A stretch of 7,088 bases of DNA. Origin: Acidobacteriaceae bacterium. Its GTDB lineage: Bacteria > Acidobacteriota > Terriglobia > Terriglobales > Acidobacteriaceae. The stretch lies in contig PLKR01000632.1 of assembly GCA_003140655.1 (NCBI GenBank), positions 3,538 through 10,625 on the forward strand, given 5' to 3'. The stretch's first letter is position 1. The number at the start of each line of letters is the position of its first letter. Positions 5,527 to 7,088 of this stretch are shown piece by piece. The notes beneath the pieces are model-generated. The model worked only from the letters and a program-made list of their open reading frames with translations. It searched no databases and had not been told where the DNA came from. Made by a program: the position numbers and the translations under genes.

Positions 5527-5775
5527 ATGCCGACAGCGCAGATTGTGAAGTGGGGGAACAGCCTGGCGGTGCGGATTCCGAAACCAGTGGCGGAAGAGGC
5601 GGGGGTGCGGGAGGGTGATCCCATCGTGATCGAAGCGGCGGCGGGAGAGATCAGCCTGCGCCGGAAGCAAAGAACTCCTACGCTGAAAGAACTGGTGGCG
5701 CAGATCACGCCGGAGAACCGCTATGAGGCGACGCCGGCTGGGGCGGAACGCGGAAAAGAGAGCGTGGAGTGGTGA
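5527..5775 (+). CDS. mazE: MazE-family antitoxin (AbrB-like)
   Basis: This 82-residue protein neutralises the toxin encoded next to it and represses the operon. Residues 1–46 form a SpoVT/AbrB swapped-hairpin DNA-binding domain with VKWGNSLAVRIPKPV at 7–21. The C-terminal half has LKELVAQITPEN (53–64), closely like E. coli MazE (LAELVNDITPEN), and ends in EW as E. coli MazE ends in VW; this tail is the part that occupies the toxin's active groove. The ATG at 5527 is chosen because the conserved domain begins there; purine-rich AGGGGG (5518–5523) lies 3 nt away, while a better AGGAG (5508–5512) is 14 nt upstream, so initiation is not ideal. An open frame extends further upstream to 5407 but runs through the promoter repeats. 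Its stop overlaps the toxin start. Confidence 0.9.
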   Translation: MPTAQIVKWGNSLAVRIPKPVAEEAGVREGDPIVIEAAAGEISLRRKQRTPTLKELVAQITPENRYEATPAGAERGKESVEW

Positions 5776-6134
5776 CGCGGCGCGTGTCACCTTCGGTCAC
5801 GCCTTATGTGCCCCAGGCGGGCGATGTCGTTTGGCTCGATTTCGATCCGCAGGCGGGGCGGGAGCAGGCCAAACGGCGTCCGGCGCTGGTGGTGACGGAG
5901 CAGAGCTACAACCGGGCCAGCGGACTGGTCATCGTGTGTCCGCTGACCAGTCGGCGAAAGCCCTATCCATTTGCGTTGCCCGCGACCATCGATAAGGTTG
6001 AGGGCGCGGTGCTGGTGGATCACATTAAGAGCATGGATTGGGCGGCGCGCAAGGCGGCGTTTCACTCCAAGGCCGATCCTGCACTGTTAACTAAGGCGCG
6101 GGCTTACCTGGGGGTTCTGCTGGGGATTCGGTAG
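5772..6134 (+). CDS. mazF: MazF-family mRNA interferase toxin
   Basis: MazF toxins are ribosome-independent endoribonucleases that cut mRNA at short specific sequences and stop growth when the antitoxin decays. The 120-residue product follows the E. coli MazF plan throughout: YVPQAGDVVWLDFDP (12–26), REQAKRRPALVV (30–41) with the catalytic Arg at 36, CPLTSRRKPYPF (56–67) with the catalytic Thr at 59, then VLVDHIKSMDW and a C-terminal helix. All catalytic residues are present, so it looks active; its cleavage sequence cannot be read from the protein. Start: GTG at 5772 overlaps the mazE TGA as GTGA, a coupling arrangement; GTG at 5769 is an alternative one codon upstream. The GGAG at 5766–5769 is too close to act as a normal ribosome binding site, so coupled translation is likely, keeping toxin below antitoxin. 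Confidence 0.92.
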   Translation: MTRRVSPSVTPYVPQAGDVVWLDFDPQAGREQAKRRPALVVTEQSYNRASGLVIVCPLTSRRKPYPFALPATIDKVEGAVLVDHIKSMDWAARKAAFHSKADPALLTKARAYLGVLLGIR

Positions 6135-6166
6135 TTTGGGAAATGCGCCAGGTCCCTCTATTGCGG

Positions 6167-6220
6167 CGTCGCTGGCGCTGCAGCTTCGATGTCGTGTTCA
6201 GGGCGTGGCAACCAGCGACG
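6167..6220 (+). other. 9-bp inverted repeat downstream of mazF
   Basis: CGTCGCTGG (6167–6175) and CCAGCGACG (6212–6220) are perfect complements separated by 36 nt. No T-run follows, so it is not a standard terminator; it may be part of the adjoining repeat element or a weak 3' end structure for maz mRNA. Confidence 0.35.
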
Positions 6221-6235
6221 AGAATCAGTAGTGAC

Positions 6236-6302
6236 GTAGGGATCTTTCGACTGCGCATGCCGATTCGCTTCGCTCGTCGGCATGCTCCGCTCAAGACGAC
6301 AG
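6236..6302 (+). repeat. Palindromic repeat element, copy 2 (right of mazEF)
   Basis: It starts GTAGGGATCTTTCGACTGC and ends GCTCAAGACGACAG, like the element at 5144–5235 and in the same orientation. In its middle GCATGCCGA (6255–6263) pairs with TCGGCATGC (6277–6285) around a 13-nt loop. Both elements carry a GCATGC-based hairpin at the same place, just after the CTTCGRCT word. Its right edge overlaps the last codons and TGA stop (6291–6293) of the minus-strand zinc-ribbon gene. Confidence 0.65.
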
Positions 6303-6833
6303 CGGCGGCTGGATTGCCGCGGGTGCGGCCGGCGCGACAGCGGATGGCTCGAGGGCGCCGCCGCAGTAGGGGCAGAACTTGTCGCCCAGATCTACCGCGC
6401 GTTGGCAGTGTGGGCAGACTGGCTGAAGGCGGTTGCGGCAGCGGGGACAGAAGCTGAAACCCGGTGCGACTTCGGCAGCGCATTGCGGACAGTGGGCGGT
6501 GCGCGGTTTGCGCAAGATGAAATAGAGGACGATGCCCAACCCGTTGGGGACGAACATTGCAAGCAGCGTCCACCACAGGCGGCTCATGCCGCGCCGGCCC
6601 GCGTCCCGGTTGATGTAGCCGATCAGAATGACGTAGCAGGCGAGCAGCGTTCCCGCGATGGCGCCCAGCAGGCACCGCACTGCAAACGGAGGGGCTTTGG
6701 GATCCCTGCCTATGAAGACCACAAACAGCACGGGAATCGCCACGAATACCAGGGCGGCCAAGGCGTAGGCCCACGGCGAAAGAATGCGGAGCTCGTCTTT
6801 GAATCGCGAGGAAGTTTGACTGCTCGTTGTCAT
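6291..6833 (-). CDS. Membrane protein with double zinc ribbon
   Basis: A 180-residue protein of unknown role. It has three hydrophobic segments, about residues 22–41, 51–74 and 87–107. The third, with WWTLLAMFVPNGLGIVLYF (87–105) followed by RKP, resembles the 'PLDc_N'-type segment found in many small membrane proteins. The cytoplasmic-looking tail carries four CxxC knuckles, CPQC (115–118), CPRC (129–132), CPHC (140–143) and CPYC (154–157), enough for two zinc ribbons, then an Ala/Pro-rich end. The ATG at 6831–6833 has AGGAG (6840–6844) 6 nt upstream. It lies downstream of, and in the same direction as, the truncated membrane gene at the right edge and may be its operon partner. Its last codons and stop lie inside a dispersed repeat, so the native C-terminus may once have been different. 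Zinc binding is inferred from the cysteine pattern. Confidence 0.85.
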   Translation of the reverse strand: MTTSSQTSSRFKDELRILSPWAYALAALVFVAIPVLFVVFIGRDPKAPPFAVRCLLGAIAGTLLACYVILIGYINRDAGRRGMSRLWWTLLAMFVPNGLGIVLYFILRKPRTAHCPQCAAEVAPGFSFCPRCRNRLQPVCPHCQRAVDLGDKFCPYCGGALEPSAVAPAAPAAIQPPLSS

Positions 6834-6839
6834 ATTAGT

Positions 6840-6844
6840 CTCCT
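6840..6844 (-). promoter_or_regulatory. Shine-Dalgarno of the zinc-ribbon gene
   Basis: The minus strand reads AGGAG 6 nt before the ATG at 6833, which supports that start. Confidence 0.7.
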
Positions 6845-6885
6845 GACTCTGTACTTCGTTCCAGCAAGAATCTTGTTCCTGCTGC

Positions 6886-6920
6886 GATTAATGCTCGTTC
6901 GATTAATGCTCGTTCGATTA
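6886..6920. repeat. 15-bp tandem duplication, 2.3 copies
   Basis: GATTAATGCTCGTTC occurs at 6886–6900 and 6901–6915 without mismatch, followed by the partial unit GATTA (6916–6920). Each full unit contains the palindrome ATTAAT. The partial unit holds the TAA stop of the truncated minus-strand gene, and the array sits between that gene and the zinc-ribbon gene. Confidence 0.8.
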
Positions 6921-7088
6921 GCCCTGGTAAGAACCGGTGCGATCCGGCAGGTGCGTATCCTTGGCCAGCAGCAGTATTGCCGCCACCAAAGCTGGCATCA
7001 CGCAGAAGACCAGGAAAGCTACTTGCCACACCGATGAAGGCAACTGCGCCCGCGCGCCTAACCATTCAAAGCCTCGCCACAGAGCGAC
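6918..7088 (-). CDS. Membrane protein, C-terminal fragment (cut by right edge)
   Basis: The minus strand is open from the window edge to a TAA at 6918–6920, giving the last 56 residues of a longer protein. They read as WRGFEWLGARAQLPSS, then one hydrophobic helix (VWQVAFLVFCVMPALVAAILLL, about residues 20–41), then a short polar tail ending in GSYQG. The composition, one clean transmembrane helix with a charged tail, is much more protein-like than the overlapping frame in 6835–7065. I cannot name the family from this fragment. The zinc-ribbon gene begins 84 nt downstream in the same direction with no terminator between, so the two are probably co-transcribed. Confidence 0.6.
   Translation of the reverse strand, partial: VALWRGFEWLGARAQLPSSVWQVAFLVFCVMPALVAAILLLAKDTHLPDRTGSYQG

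Noticed and set aside
6282..7037. 251-codon plus-strand open frame opposite the zinc-ribbon gene
   Set aside because: It has Arg/Ala/Gln-rich low-complexity sequence, while the minus strand encodes clear membrane helices and CxxC knuckles.
6835..7065. 76-codon minus-strand frame containing a LIERALIERA repeat
   Set aside because: Its repeat is just the 15-bp DNA duplication read in frame, and the overlapping frame entering from the edge is more protein-like.

Overview
This is a GC-rich bacterial segment whose style points to Acidobacteriota (Koribacter/Terriglobus-like soil lineages). The reasons are the metK–ahcY pairing, a secreted HAF-repeat protein, and intergenic 'CTTCGGCTTCGCTCAGG…ATGACAG', 'GTCAGTG' and 'GCGGACGAGGGCGTCCGC' repeat words of the kind I associate with those genomes. 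The lineage is inferred from style; no rRNA or phylogenetic marker is present.

Layout: (1) 1–702, the 3' part of a RodZ-like membrane protein (transmembrane segment, Ser/Pro/Thr linker, DUF4115-type domain), cut by the window's left edge. (2) 703–1028, a 326-bp leader with a plausible promoter for metK. (3) 1029–2213, metK (SAM synthetase) from a TTG start with a strong Shine-Dalgarno. (4) 2214–2412, a 199-bp leader with foldable structure. (5) 2413–3684, ahcY (S-adenosylhomocysteine hydrolase), closed by a clear intrinsic terminator at 3719–3749. (6) 3794–4888 on the minus strand, a secreted protein of seven HAF-type repeats, probably a beta-propeller. (7) 4889–5526, a gene-free stretch packed with palindromic repeats and ending in the promoter/operator of the next operon. 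(8) 5527–6134, a mazEF toxin-antitoxin operon with a 4-nt gene overlap. (9) 6236–6302, a second palindromic repeat whose edge supplies the stop codon of (10) 6291–6833 on the minus strand, a membrane protein with four CxxC zinc knuckles. (11) 6918–7088 on the minus strand, the 3' end of another membrane protein, cut by the right edge and separated from the zinc-ribbon gene by a 15-bp tandem duplication.

How the genes fit together: metK and ahcY are the synthetic and recycling ends of the SAM cycle, in the same direction. The mazEF module is a self-contained stress/stability cassette flanked by two related repeat elements in the same orientation. The two genes at the right edge are co-directional and may be co-transcribed.

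Most notable signals: a sharp change of codon use and strand composition inside metK near position 1380; hairpin-bearing repeats bracketing mazEF, one of which ends a neighbouring reading frame; a 23-bp-phased direct repeat over the maz promoter; and an AhcY that lacks the usual C-terminal Lys/Tyr tail. I found no CRISPR array, insertion sequence, rRNA or tRNA, and no strong evidence for a wholly new system.
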